From contig NZ_APNH01000005.1 of assembly GCF_040361275.1 (NCBI RefSeq), forward strand, positions 186,001 through 250,000: DNA of 64,000 nt, in the 5' to 3' direction. Below are positions 17,486 to 26,066 of the stretch, in pieces. Each line of letters starts with the position of its first letter. The stretch's first letter is position 1. The stretch comes from Salinisphaera sp. T31B1. GTDB lineage: Bacteria > Pseudomonadota > Gammaproteobacteria > Nevskiales > Salinisphaeraceae. A model generated the notes under the pieces. The model had not been told where the DNA came from. It made no database searches and saw only the letters and a program-made list of their open reading frames with translations. The position numbers were made by a program, and so were the translations under genes.

Positions 17486-19666
17486 TCAGGCGGGCGGGCC
17501 ATCTGACTGGCCGGGTTTTCCCGAGCTTGCGGAGCCGCGCCGCCAGGCATGAAAGCGCTCGAGCCAGGCCAGGACACGTTCGGGCGCATGCGCGCGTTTC
17601 CATTCTCCGGCCGCGTACTTGTTGGCCTCGATCAAGGTCGGGTAGGCATGAATGGTGCCCAGGATCTTGTTCAGACCGAGTTTGTGCCGCATCGCGGTCA
17701 CGAACTCGCCGATGAGCTCGCCGGCGTGGTCGCCCACGATCGTCGCACCCAGGATTCTGTCCTTGCCAGGCACGGTGAGCACCTTCACGAAGCCGTGCGC
17801 TTGGCCTTCGGCGATGGCGCGGTCCAGCTCGCCGAGATCGTAGCGGGTGATCTCGAAGGCCACCCCGTCTTGTTCGGCCTGGGTCTCGTTGAGGCCGACA
17901 TGGGCGATTTCCGGGTCCGTGAAGGTCACCCGAGGAATGACCGAATAATCGGTCTTGAACCGGCGTATACCCAGAAAGAGCGCGTTGACGGCGGCGTACC
18001 ATGCCTGGTGCGCCGCGGCATGGGTGAACTGGTAGGGACCGGCGACGTCGCCGCAGGCGAATATGTTCGGATAGCGCGTCTGCAAGAATTCGTTCAGCGC
18101 CAGCGTGCGGGTCGAGGCGATCTCGATGCCCAGGTCCTCGAGGCCGAAGCCGGTCGTGTTCGGCGTGCGTCCCACCGCGACCAGGATGCGGTCGAACATC
18201 AATGCGACTTCTCGGCCCTTATGCTCGCAGACCAGCACATTGGCACCGTCGCGCTGCTCGACGGCCTGGGCGGTGTGGTCGGTACGCACGTCAATGCCGT
18301 CGGCGGCCAAGCGCGCGGTCAAATAAGCCGAGACCTCCGGGTCTTCGCGCGTGAGCAGGCGCGGTGCCATCTCGACCTGGGTCACCTGACTGCCGAAGCA
18401 TGCGAACGCCTGGCTGAGCTCGCAGCCGATGTTGCCACCGCCGAGCACGAGTAGCCGGTCCGGTAGCTCGCGCAGATCCCATACCGTGTCCGAGGTGAGA
18501 TAGTCGACCGTCTCGAGCCCCGGGATCGGCGGCACCATCGGTCGCGCGCCGGTGGCGATGACGATACTGCGCGTGGTCAGCGTGCGCCCGTCCACCTCGA
18601 CCGTGTACGGCGAGGTGATACGAGCCTGGCCTTGGATCGTATCCACGCCGAGTGATCGATAACGCTCGACCGAGTCATGCGGTTCGATCTCGGCGATCAC
18701 GCGCTGGATACGCCTCATGACCTCGGCGAAGTCCACGCGGATATTGTCCGCATGAACGCCGAACTCGCCGCCGCGGCGCATCAGCGATGCCACGCGCGCC
18801 GATCGGATCATCGTCTTGGATGGAACGCAGCCGTAGTTGAGACAGTCGCCGCCCATGCGGTTTTTCTCGATCAGGGTGACCCGGGCACGTACGGCGGCGG
18901 CGATATAGGCGGTGACGAGCCCGGCCGATCCGGCGCCGATGACGATCAGGTTGCGATCAAAACGCCGCGGCTTGGTGTAGCCCTTGAGCACCTTGTGCGA
19001 GGCCACCCGCTCGACGAGCTTGCGTGCAACCAGGGGGAACAGGCCCAGCAACACGAAGGCTGCAATCAGCCCCGGTGAGACCACATCCGACACGTGTTCG
19101 ATCGTCGCGATCTGCGTGCCGGCATAAACATAGACCAGGGTGCCTGCGAGCATGCCGATCTGGCTGACGACATAGAACGTGGCGATACGTATCGGCGTCA
19201 GGCCCATGACCAGGTTGATCACGAAAAACGGGAAGACCGGCACCAGTCGCAGCGTGAACAGATAGAAGGCGCCGTCTTTCTCGATGCCTCGGTTGATTGC
19301 CTTGAGCCGCTGGCCGTACTGCTTCTGTACCCAATCGCGCAATACGAACCGCGCGGTGAGAAACGCCAGGGTCGCGCCGATCGAGGAGGCAAATGATGCC
19401 AGCAGCGTGCCCCAGCCCAGGCCGAACAGCGCGCCGGCCACGAGCGTCATTACCGCCGCGCCGGGCAGCGACAGGGCAGTCACCGCAATATAGACGATCA
19501 GAAACAGCCCGGCCGATACGAGCGGGCGCGAATCCACCGCCGACTGCAACCGCGATTGCTGGGCCTTGAAATAGGCCAGATCGAGAAACTGGCCCAGGTC
19601 GAACACGAAGAAGGCGGCGATGGCCACAGCGACCAGGGCCAGAAGCAGCAGCTTGGTTTTGTTCAT
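17486..19666 (-). CDS. TVP38/TMEM64 membrane domain fused to mercuric-reductase-like FAD oxidoreductase
   Basis: The 726-residue fusion has a VTT-type (TVP38/TMEM64, DedA-like) membrane domain at residues 1-220 and a pyridine-nucleotide disulfide oxidoreductase at about 235-726. The membrane part contains FTLRLVPVFPFFVINLVMG (138-156). The flavoprotein part starts with GAGSAG (244-249). It has the redox disulfide GGDCLNYGCVPSKT with Cys275 and Cys280, a second GGGNIGCE Rossmann motif and a dimerisation domain reading RVTFTDPEIAHVGL. This fusion recurs in bacteria, but its substrate is unknown; membrane-linked redox or metal handling is a guess. The ATG at 19666 is used; the frame extends to 20344 only as antisense sequence over the DUF3047 gene. 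It ends about 110 bases from the convergent acyl-CoA dehydrogenase. Confidence 0.9.
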   Translation of the reverse strand: MNKTKLLLLALVAVAIAAFFVFDLGQFLDLAYFKAQQSRLQSAVDSRPLVSAGLFLIVYIAVTALSLPGAAVMTLVAGALFGLGWGTLLASFASSIGATLAFLTARFVLRDWVQKQYGQRLKAINRGIEKDGAFYLFTLRLVPVFPFFVINLVMGLTPIRIATFYVVSQIGMLAGTLVYVYAGTQIATIEHVSDVVSPGLIAAFVLLGLFPLVARKLVERVASHKVLKGYTKPRRFDRNLIVIGAGSAGLVTAYIAAAVRARVTLIEKNRMGGDCLNYGCVPSKTMIRSARVASLMRRGGEFGVHADNIRVDFAEVMRRIQRVIAEIEPHDSVERYRSLGVDTIQGQARITSPYTVEVDGRTLTTRSIVIATGARPMVPPIPGLETVDYLTSDTVWDLRELPDRLLVLGGGNIGCELSQAFACFGSQVTQVEMAPRLLTREDPEVSAYLTARLAADGIDVRTDHTAQAVEQRDGANVLVCEHKGREVALMFDRILVAVGRTPNTTGFGLEDLGIEIASTRTLALNEFLQTRYPNIFACGDVAGPYQFTHAAAHQAWYAAVNALFLGIRRFKTDYSVIPRVTFTDPEIAHVGLNETQAEQDGVAFEITRYDLGELDRAIAEGQAHGFVKVLTVPGKDRILGATIVGDHAGELIGEFVTAMRHKLGLNKILGTIHAYPTLIEANKYAAGEWKRAHAPERVLAWLERFHAWRRGSASSGKPGQSDGPPA

Positions 19667-19689
19667 TCGAATGGCTCTGGCAGAGAAGG

Positions 19690-20469
19690 CTACTGGGCGG
19701 TGAACCGGAGTCTGCGATATTCCGCGCGCGCCGAGCGACCGCCGTTGTCGCAGTCGGTCATCAGCGCTACGCCGTCGATCGCACTGAGATCCAGTCCGTA
19801 GAAGCGTTTGAAGTCGTCGCGGACATTGCGCGATTGCTCGACCCATTGGTCGGGCTCGGCCGGGGTGCCGGATTGAACCGCGACCATCATCGCCTTGTCC
19901 GTGAAGGCGTTCGGCCAGTGCGTGTCGCGCGGCTCGGTGTTGGCCCAGACATAATTGATCGCACGCGTACGCCAGACCAGTGCGCCGCCGTCGTGAATGA
20001 CATACACCCGTGCGGCATAGTCGTCGCCCTCTCGTGTGCGCCCGTCCAGGCCTTCGTGGACATGGTCGATACGCCACTGCCAACGCAGCACCGGCGTCTG
20101 TACGAGATCGATCTGCCGGCGCAGCGCGATCGCCGATGCGCTTGCCTGGCAACGGGCCTCGAGCGTGCGCGTGGCACCGTCGCCGATCAGACGGTATGTC
20201 GTTTGGCCCTTGAACGATCGAGACTCCCAATCCGTCAGGCTGTTGGGGGCGAACCGGCCGACCCAGGCATCCGCCGCCGAGACCCCGGTGCAGGTCAGCG
20301 CGCACAGGAACCCAGCAACAATGCGCGTCCGTCGCCCGGCACACGAACGCCTAGCGTGCGGCGTGGGCCCGCGTCGGTCGGCCCGCACGCAAGACCGATT
20401 CCACCCCCAAAGCGCGAGAAACGCACGGCGGGGCGCCGGCTGTTGCTGAATCGAGGCGGGCCTGATCAC
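19690..20469 (-). CDS. DUF3047 family secreted protein
   Basis: The 259-residue frame has an Arg-rich start, a hydrophobic stretch IVAGFLCALTCTGVSA that looks like a signal peptide, and a mature part matching DUF3047. Landmarks are LRWQWRIDHVHEG, the DDYAARVYVIHDGG segment, INYVWANTEP and the terminal MTDCDNGGRSARAEYRRLRF. Members are exported beta-rich proteins of unknown role. The GTG at 20469 overlaps the stop of the upstream glutaredoxin-like gene (GTGA), which supports coupling; a GTG at 20388 would give a more ordinary signal-peptide length. It ends 23 bases before the TVP38-flavoprotein ATG, so the three genes probably form one minus-strand operon. Confidence 0.75.
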   Translation of the reverse strand: MIRPASIQQQPAPRRAFLALWGWNRSCVRADRRGPTPHARRSCAGRRTRIVAGFLCALTCTGVSAADAWVGRFAPNSLTDWESRSFKGQTTYRLIGDGATRTLEARCQASASAIALRRQIDLVQTPVLRWQWRIDHVHEGLDGRTREGDDYAARVYVIHDGGALVWRTRAINYVWANTEPRDTHWPNAFTDKAMMVAVQSGTPAEPDQWVEQSRNVRDDFKRFYGLDLSAIDGVALMTDCDNGGRSARAEYRRLRFTAQ

Positions 20470-20831
20470 GGTCCGGCGTCGGGCCCGAAACGCCGATTCA
20501 GATAGGCGATGATGTCGTCGGATTCATACAGCCAGGTAGGCTGTGGTTCATCGTGGATATGCAGACAGGGCACCGTCGGGCGTCCGCCGCCCTCGATCAG
20601 TATCTGGCGCGCGCTGTCGTCGGCACGGATATCGCGCATCGCGATCGGCAGATCCAGCCAGTGGATCGTGCGACGGACCCGCACACAGAACGGACAGCTG
20701 GCGAAGTGGTAGAGCACCAGATGCCCGGCCGCCTGCGCCGCGGCGCGTTGGCCTTCGGTCGAGCGCACGAGCTGTGTTCGGCTGCGTGCCGGATGAACGA
20801 TATCGAGCGCGGTCTGTAACCAGTCTGGCAT
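20466..20831 (-). CDS. glutaredoxin/GST N-terminal-domain thiol protein
   Basis: The product is 121 residues from the ATG at 20831, which has GAGGA about ten bases upstream. A thioredoxin-fold domain starts with LVLYHFASCPFCVRVRR. CPFC is the redox motif, RPTVPCLHI carries the cis-Pro, and YESDDIIAYLNRRFG is the C-terminal glutathione-site helix. It resembles glutaredoxin-like proteins that reduce disulfides with glutathione. Roughly 40 residues precede the fold (MPDWLQTALDIVHPARSRTQ and onward) and may form a short helix at the membrane. It is first in a unit with the DUF3047 and TVP38-flavoprotein genes, which would suit membrane-associated thiol redox chemistry. The longer start at 20891 lacks a ribosome site. 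Confidence 0.8.
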   Translation of the reverse strand: MPDWLQTALDIVHPARSRTQLVRSTEGQRAAAQAAGHLVLYHFASCPFCVRVRRTIHWLDLPIAMRDIRADDSARQILIEGGGRPTVPCLHIHDEPQPTWLYESDDIIAYLNRRFGPDAGP

Positions 20832-21434
20832 GTGGAGTCTGTCCTCTCGGGCACGAATGAGGGGGCGGTTGTCACCCAGTGTCGCCTGCAATCGCCCTGC
20901 AACGCATCACGTGCGTATCACGTGTCCGGGTCCACCGCTGCGCCGGGCGTTTCGCCGCCGCTGGCGACCGCAGGGATGTTGGCGGTCGAGACAGCAATCG
21001 ACAGGCCAACGCACGCCGTGACGGGTTGACGCTGCGCAAGCCGGCGTGCGTCCCGAGGCTTGTCCATCCGCAGTCCGGCGTTTCGCTCAGCGCGTATCGA
21101 CGCCAGCCAGCGATCGAACACGATACCGCGTCATGACGGTAAAACCGCGGCACGGGCCGGTCCAGTACAACCAGGACGCCGGGGGCCCCGGGCGGTGTCC
21201 GGTCTAGGTGATACCGGTTGATGCTCGGCAACGCTGGGCCCTGGGCGCTGGGCCCTGGGCGGCGCGGAGTCCTGCGGGTTCGCCCGCTGTTGGGGCGACA
21301 AGCGTGCGACCCTGGCGCGGGCCGATCTCCACCCGTATCTAAACGGCGGCGCCGCGGCATGGGAGGCACCGGGCAAAACCGGCCGAACCGACGCCTCGAT
21401 TGCACGGGGCGGCGGCAAGCCGGGAATACCGCCG
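20832..21434. other. 603-base region with no convincing gene
   Basis: All six frames hold open stretches, but none shows a family match, a good ribosome site or natural composition. The minus-strand frame through 20872-21747 runs into the desaturase in antisense and is Arg/Pro-rich. A 67-codon minus frame (GTG at 21121 to 20918) has a hydrophobic middle but no ribosome site. GGCCCTGGGC/GCTGGGCCCTGGGC near 21237 is a short local duplication. The region lies downstream of the first desaturase and upstream of the glutaredoxin-like gene, so it should hold that gene's promoter, which I cannot place. Confidence 0.4.
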
Positions 21435-22547
21435 CTAGGCGCGCGCTGGCTGCTTGTGATGGATACTCGAAGGCATCGGCCCGCGGCGCTTGCGCCGATG
21501 TGGCAAGGCCATGCGCAGAATGCGCTTGGCAACGCCGCCGAGCTGTCTGGAGAAAGGCCCGGTGTTGTAGTTCAGGTTGTAGCGCTCGCAGATCGCCTGC
21601 ACCTTCGGACCAATCTCGCGGTAGCGGTTCGATGGCATGTCGGGGAACAGATGGTGCTCGATCTGATAGCCCAGATGCCCGGTCATCACATGGAAGGGCA
21701 CCGAACCGTTCACGTTCGACGAGGCCAGCATCTGGCGAAGGTACCATTCGCCCTGGGTTTCGCTTTCCGTTTCCTCGATCCGGAACATCTCGGCCTGCTC
21801 GGTGAAATGGCCACAGAAGATGATCAGAAACGACCAGACGTTACGATTGAAGTTGGCCGCCATGTTGCCGGTGAACACGAACGGCGCCATCGGTCCGGCG
21901 AGCGCCGGAAACAGGACATAGTCCTTGAGAACCTGCTTGCGGACCTTCTTCCAGATATCGCGGCCCTGGGAGAGCGCTTCGGCATAGCTCTTGTCCTTGC
22001 CCAGTCGCTCCCATTCGAGATCGTGCAGGGCCACGCCCCACTGGAAGAAGGCAGCCAGCACGAGCACATACAGCGGCTGGGCGAGGAACGCCGGGTGCCA
22101 TTTCTGATCCTCGCTCATGCGCAGGATCGAGTAACCGACATCGCGGTCCATGCCCACGATATTGGTGTAGGTGTGGTGCATGTAGTTGTGCGAATGCTTC
22201 CATTCCCGGCCCGGACAGGTGTTGTCCCAGTCGTAGGTGGCCGAATCCAGCGCCGGATCCTGCATCCAGTCCCACTGGCCATGCATCGCGTTGTGTCCGA
22301 TCTCCATGTTCTCCAGGATCTTGGAGACCGACAGCAGGGCGGTGCCGGCGAGCCACGCCGGCGGCAGGATGCCGGCGAACAGCAGGGCGCGCCCGGCGAG
22401 TTCGGAAAAGCGCTGGGTGTTGAGCACGCGATAGATATAGCGCGCGTCTTCCTTGCCCAGGCTGTTCATCACCTCTTCGCGCAGGGCGTCGAGTTCGGCG
22501 CCGAGTTGTTCGACGTCCGCGTCGGTCAGATGTGTCGGTCGGCCCAT
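21435..22547 (-). CDS. membrane fatty-acid/acyl-CoA desaturase (module 1)
   Basis: The 370-residue di-iron desaturase has the three histidine boxes HNAMH (85-89), HSHNYMHH (118-125) and QIEHH (295-299). It has four probable membrane segments and resembles the DesA3 (Rv3229c) and DesB type that put a double bond into acyl-CoA or membrane acyl chains with electrons from a ferredoxin-reductase partner. The start at 22547 is set by AGGAG seven bases upstream; the ATG at 22562 would read the ribosome site as protein. The reductase gene for module 1 ends 54 bases upstream on the same strand, so the two form an operon. A paralogous desaturase lies at 24886-26001. Regioselectivity cannot be read from sequence. 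Confidence 0.93.
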   Translation of the reverse strand: MGRPTHLTDADVEQLGAELDALREEVMNSLGKEDARYIYRVLNTQRFSELAGRALLFAGILPPAWLAGTALLSVSKILENMEIGHNAMHGQWDWMQDPALDSATYDWDNTCPGREWKHSHNYMHHTYTNIVGMDRDVGYSILRMSEDQKWHPAFLAQPLYVLVLAAFFQWGVALHDLEWERLGKDKSYAEALSQGRDIWKKVRKQVLKDYVLFPALAGPMAPFVFTGNMAANFNRNVWSFLIIFCGHFTEQAEMFRIEETESETQGEWYLRQMLASSNVNGSVPFHVMTGHLGYQIEHHLFPDMPSNRYREIGPKVQAICERYNLNYNTGPFSRQLGGVAKRILRMALPHRRKRRGPMPSSIHHKQPARA

Positions 22548-22601
22548 GAGAATCTCCTGCAATCGGGCATGTGTGCGTCCGGGCGAAGCGAACGCGCGGG
22601 G

Positions 22602-23660
22602 TCAGAGTTCGATCGCGACATCGCCGGCTGCGGCATGGATACACAGCTGGATATCGGTATCGCGGATGTCCTGGACTTCGTTGCTGCGCAGGTTGCGGAC
22701 CGTACCCTCGGTCACCCGGCATTTGCAGCTGTGACAGATACCCATGCGACAGCCGTAGGGCGGATTCAGGCCGGCCTGTTCGGCGATCTCGAGCAGCGAG
22801 CCGTCGTCGCCCGATGCCGCGACATCCGACTGCACGAAATGGACTTCGCCCTCACCGTGGGCGGCCTCGCGGCGGCTGGATTCGAACTGTTCGCGAAATA
22901 CCGGCTTGGTGGTGCGTGCGTCGAGCAGCGGCTGCACCGAGTCCATGAAGCCTGCGGGCCCGCACAGCCAGGTCATGCGTTCGTCGAGGTCCGGTACCGC
23001 GGCATCCAGCGTGTCGGCCGAAATACGACCGTCGGCGGACGTGAACCGTTTGACGAGCTCCAGCGACGGCTGTTCGTCGGCCAAGCGGTCGAGCGCGTCT
23101 TCGTAGATCATGTCGGCCGATGTGCGCGCGTAGTGCATGAACACCACGTCGGGCAGTTCGTCGGCGGCGATCCAGGCCCGTAGAATGCTCATCATCGGCG
23201 TGATGCCGCTGCCCGCGCTGAGCAGCAACGCCCTGGCCGGCGGGCTTGCGTTCGGGTAGAACTCGCCTTCGGCGTGGGTCAGGTAGACGAGCTGGCCTGG
23301 CTCGACGTTATCGACCAGGAAATTGCTCACCGCACCGTCGCCGTTGCGCTTGACCGTGATTTCGAGCGAGTTCTCGTCGGGTGCGCCGGCGATCGAGAAA
23401 CAGCGACGATGGCGTACGCCGTCCAGATCGATGCCGAACAGAATATGCTGACCCGGCGCCGGCCGTGTCCAGTTGTCGTTGGGCTCGATGGTGAGGGTCA
23501 CGCTGTCCGGAGTCTGCCGGGTGGCCTCGGCGATGCGCCCGCGCGGCTCGTCGACCGACAGCTTGCTATCGATGAGGCCCAGATAGTGGTCCACCGACAA
23601 CGGCGTGGCGAGCGACTCGGCCAGGGAACTCTTGAGCGCTTTTCTGATGATCGGTTTCAT
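22602..23660 (-). CDS. desaturase-partner ferredoxin reductase with C-terminal 2Fe-2S domain (module 1)
   Basis: The 352-residue flavoprotein has a short N-terminal segment, an FAD-binding barrel (about 40-140, RRCFSIAGAP at 85-94), an NAD(P)-binding domain (LLLSAGSGITPMMSIL at 145-160, LCGPAGFMDSV later) and a plant-type 2Fe-2S domain. The cluster Cys set is GCRMGICHSCKCRV plus a distal Cys in QLCIHAA. The order FAD-NAD-ferredoxin is that of Rv3230c, the electron donor of DesA3. AGGAG lies about 10 bases before the ATG. It is followed by its desaturase after 54 bases and probably passes electrons from NAD(P)H to it. A second copy at 26067-27176 is clearly paralogous but divergent. Confidence 0.93.
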   Translation of the reverse strand: MKPIIRKALKSSLAESLATPLSVDHYLGLIDSKLSVDEPRGRIAEATRQTPDSVTLTIEPNDNWTRPAPGQHILFGIDLDGVRHRRCFSIAGAPDENSLEITVKRNGDGAVSNFLVDNVEPGQLVYLTHAEGEFYPNASPPARALLLSAGSGITPMMSILRAWIAADELPDVVFMHYARTSADMIYEDALDRLADEQPSLELVKRFTSADGRISADTLDAAVPDLDERMTWLCGPAGFMDSVQPLLDARTTKPVFREQFESSRREAAHGEGEVHFVQSDVAASGDDGSLLEIAEQAGLNPPYGCRMGICHSCKCRVTEGTVRNLRSNEVQDIRDTDIQLCIHAAAGDVAIEL

Positions 23661-24194
23661 CGGCGGTCAATCTCCTGTCTCACATTCGGCATGGAACGTG
23701 TCGGCCTCGCTCGATGCCGCCGCCCCTTGATCGTTGTTTGTATCGTTCTAGCACACCGCAGATCGCTAATGGGGCGCGGCACGGGCCAGACCGCGGTCGA
23801 CAAAACATGCCGGCGCACAAGCGCTTGCGCCAACATCCGCGGTCATTGGAAACGAAAAATTTTAAGAATTGGTTGAAAACCAGAGACTTGTGCTTCGACC
23901 GTTGCGTCGCGCCGTTTCCGACACGTGCTCGGAAATCGTCATGTCCGCGCTGCGTGCGCGACTTTTCGGGCGCGTGCTGGGCAACCACGATGCGTGACGC
24001 CGGCCGCGCGCCACAACGGACGCTGACGGGCCATCGAGGCCTTGAGCCGGCCGGCGGCCGCGCCGCGCCTGTTTGCGTGATGTTCGCCGGCGTGCGATAT
24101 ACGCCCGGCTGCGGGCCTTGCCGACCTGGCCATCAGTCATCACGGCCGGGTACACGCCGACGGTTGCCCACACCGGTCGGCCGAGCGACGGTCG
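23661..24194. other. 534-base intergenic region upstream of desaturase module 1
   Basis: No convincing gene is present. It includes an AT-rich patch (about 23848-23885) with the small hairpin TGGTTgaaAACCA, the likeliest place for regulatory signals of the minus-strand reductase-desaturase operon, but it lies some 190 bases before that start. A second less GC-rich patch at 23727-23760 is closer. I found no clear -35/-10 pair and no copy of the GTNWAC-type palindromes seen before module 2. Confidence 0.4.
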
Positions 24195-24797
24195 TCAGCA
24201 GCCGTGCATACGCCGGATCGACATCGGCACCGCTTCCTCGCAGAGCTGTTTTTCGATGAGTCGTTCCGCGGTGGCCTGCTCGAGACGGCGCAGACGCTGC
24301 CAGAGCAGACCACGATCGGGATGCCAGCGAACACGGCGAAACCGGATCCGGTGCTGCACGCTACAGCGGCGGCTATCCGCACGGCGGCGCAGGGTGAGCA
24401 GATAATGATCGTTGCGATAGGTGAGCCAGGCCTGGTCGGTCGCGTTGTCGCGAGGCGGCAGATCGGTGAATATCCGGTCGAGCAGGGCATGCAGGCTGTT
24501 GTGAAGCGTGCCGCCGTCGGGTTGCGTTGCCGACCCCTGCCAGGCCAGCCAGAGCCCGTCGATATCGGCGTCGGAGTCGCTCAGCTGTGCCAGCCGCACT
24601 CCCAGCGCGTTCGCCAGCGCCTGAGCATAGCGTGTCCAGACACGGCCGTGATGCTCCCAGTGCTGGATCCGCCGCAGCGAGGAGGCCGCGGTCACACGCG
24701 TGCCGAGCACGGCCTGGCCGAGCGCCTGCTGGGTCAGCCCGCGCAACTCGCGCCAATAGCGGATACGGCCTGGGTCGAGATGAGTCGTGCGTTTCAT
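24195..24797 (-). CDS. XRE-type helix-turn-helix protein
   Basis: The 200-residue protein has an N-terminal Cro/CI-like helix-turn-helix (about residues 10-68). RYWRELRGLTQQALGQAVLG opens the domain and IQHWEHHGRVWTRYAQALANALGV closes it. The remainder has no family I recognise and includes an Arg-rich segment (RRRADSRRCSVQHRIRF) and a terminal Leu/Arg-rich helix. It lies between the two desaturase modules on the same strand, 88 bases after the second desaturase, and so may regulate one or both. The ATG has no strong ribosome site, so expression may depend on readthrough from the upstream module. A local regulator of fatty-acid desaturation is inferred only from position. Confidence 0.65.
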   Translation of the reverse strand: MKRTTHLDPGRIRYWRELRGLTQQALGQAVLGTRVTAASSLRRIQHWEHHGRVWTRYAQALANALGVRLAQLSDSDADIDGLWLAWQGSATQPDGGTLHNSLHALLDRIFTDLPPRDNATDQAWLTYRNDHYLLTLRRRADSRRCSVQHRIRFRRVRWHPDRGLLWQRLRRLEQATAERLIEKQLCEEAVPMSIRRMHGC

Positions 24798-24885
24798 GAC
24801 GAGATGGACATCGTGATCGCGTGCGCCGGTCGCCCGCCCGTGCAGCGGACCGGCAGCCGGGCGACGCAGCGAGGCGCGTATCCGT

Positions 24886-26001
24886 TCAGGCGGCCAGCGG
24901 CTGGGCCTGGACCGACTCGCCCATGGGCTGTCCGGTCCGCCGGCGTCGACGCAGCCGTGGTAGCGACAGGCGCGCGATGCGCTTCCAGGTCGAGGCGGCC
25001 TGTCGCAGGAACGAACCGCTGTGATAGGGCAGGCCGTTGTCCTCACAGATTCTGCGCACCGTGGGTGCCATCTCGGCATAGCGACAGGCCGGGATATCCG
25101 GGAACAGATGATGTTCTATCTGATAGCTGAGGTTGCCGCTCATCAGGTGCATGAGCTTGCTGCCCTCGAAGTTGGCGCTGCCCAGCAGCTGGCGGACATA
25201 CCACTGGCCGCGGGTTTCGCGGTCAAGCACCGATTCGTCGAATTGCTCGACGTCTTCCGGAAAATGGCCGTTGAAGATCACCGCGCAGGCCCAGACGTTA
25301 CGCACCAGATTCGCGCCCATGTTGCCGATGAACACCATGGGCGCCAGCGGGCCGGCCAGCAGCGGAAAGACCACGTAGTCCTTGGCCAGCTGGCGGCGCA
25401 GTTTGCGACCCACCGGTTTGAACTCCTCGGCAAGCTGCGCGCGGGTCTTGGTCTTGTAGACCAGATAGTCCTCGAGCCGCAGGTTCTGGACCGCCACGAA
25501 GTGCTGGAAGAACAGATGGAGCAGGACGGTCAGCGGCAGGTTGAGCAGAAACCTTGGCTCCCACGGCTGGTCTTCGGACATGCGCAGCAGCCCGTAGCCG
25601 ATATCGTGATCGCGGTCGACGACGTTGGTGTAGGTGTGATGCTCGTAGTTGTGGGTATGCTTCCAGTTGTCCGCGGTGTCGGCGCTGTCCCACTCGAAGG
25701 TCTGGGAGTTGATCGCAGGATCGCCCATCCAGTCGTACTGGCCGTGCATCACGTTATGGCCGATCTCCATGTTGTCTAGAATCTTGGACAGCGACAGCGA
25801 TGCCACCCCCAACGGCCAGGCCGGCGGGATCATCATCATCACGCGGCCCGCCACTTCGAACTGGCGCTGCCGCTTGATCACGGTACGGATATAACGGGCG
25901 TCGCGTTCGCCCAGCTCGGCGAGCGTGCGCTTGCGCAGCGCGTCGAGCTCGGTGCCGATGCGTTCGATCTGACTCTCGCTGAGTTGGTTCAGTTGGGTCA
26001 T
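24886..26001 (-). CDS. membrane fatty-acid/acyl-CoA desaturase (module 2)
   Basis: The 371-residue di-iron desaturase is paralogous to the module 1 enzyme. Its boxes are HNVMH (82-86), HTHNYEHH (115-122) and QIEHH near residue 300, with identical flanks such as EIGHN-x-MHGQ and the DWM following. The first box and the Ser-Lys-Ile-Leu-x-Asn-Met-Glu block match the DesA3/DesB type. The start at 26001 has GAGGA eight bases upstream. The reductase of module 2 ends 65 bases upstream. A C-terminal Arg-rich tail (RLRRRRRTGQ) may anchor it at the inner face. Two paralogues in one locus may differ in chain length, in double-bond position or in when they are expressed. Confidence 0.93.
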   Translation of the reverse strand: MTQLNQLSESQIERIGTELDALRKRTLAELGERDARYIRTVIKRQRQFEVAGRVMMMIPPAWPLGVASLSLSKILDNMEIGHNVMHGQYDWMGDPAINSQTFEWDSADTADNWKHTHNYEHHTYTNVVDRDHDIGYGLLRMSEDQPWEPRFLLNLPLTVLLHLFFQHFVAVQNLRLEDYLVYKTKTRAQLAEEFKPVGRKLRRQLAKDYVVFPLLAGPLAPMVFIGNMGANLVRNVWACAVIFNGHFPEDVEQFDESVLDRETRGQWYVRQLLGSANFEGSKLMHLMSGNLSYQIEHHLFPDIPACRYAEMAPTVRRICEDNGLPYHSGSFLRQAASTWKRIARLSLPRLRRRRRTGQPMGESVQAQPLAA

Positions 26002-26066
26002 GGCAATGTCCTCGGTTGTTCGGGGCAATCGGTCAGTGGGGCCGCCCGGGCGAGCGGCCGGACCGT

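Noticed and set aside
20872-21747. 291-codon minus frame and a 67-codon frame (20918-21121) in the gap before desaturase module 1
   Set aside because: No ribosome site, no domain, and the long frame overlaps the desaturase gene; kept only as a note on the gap.
21456-23183. 575-codon plus-strand frame over desaturase module 1
   Set aside because: Antisense to histidine boxes and 2Fe-2S motifs on the minus strand; no own features.
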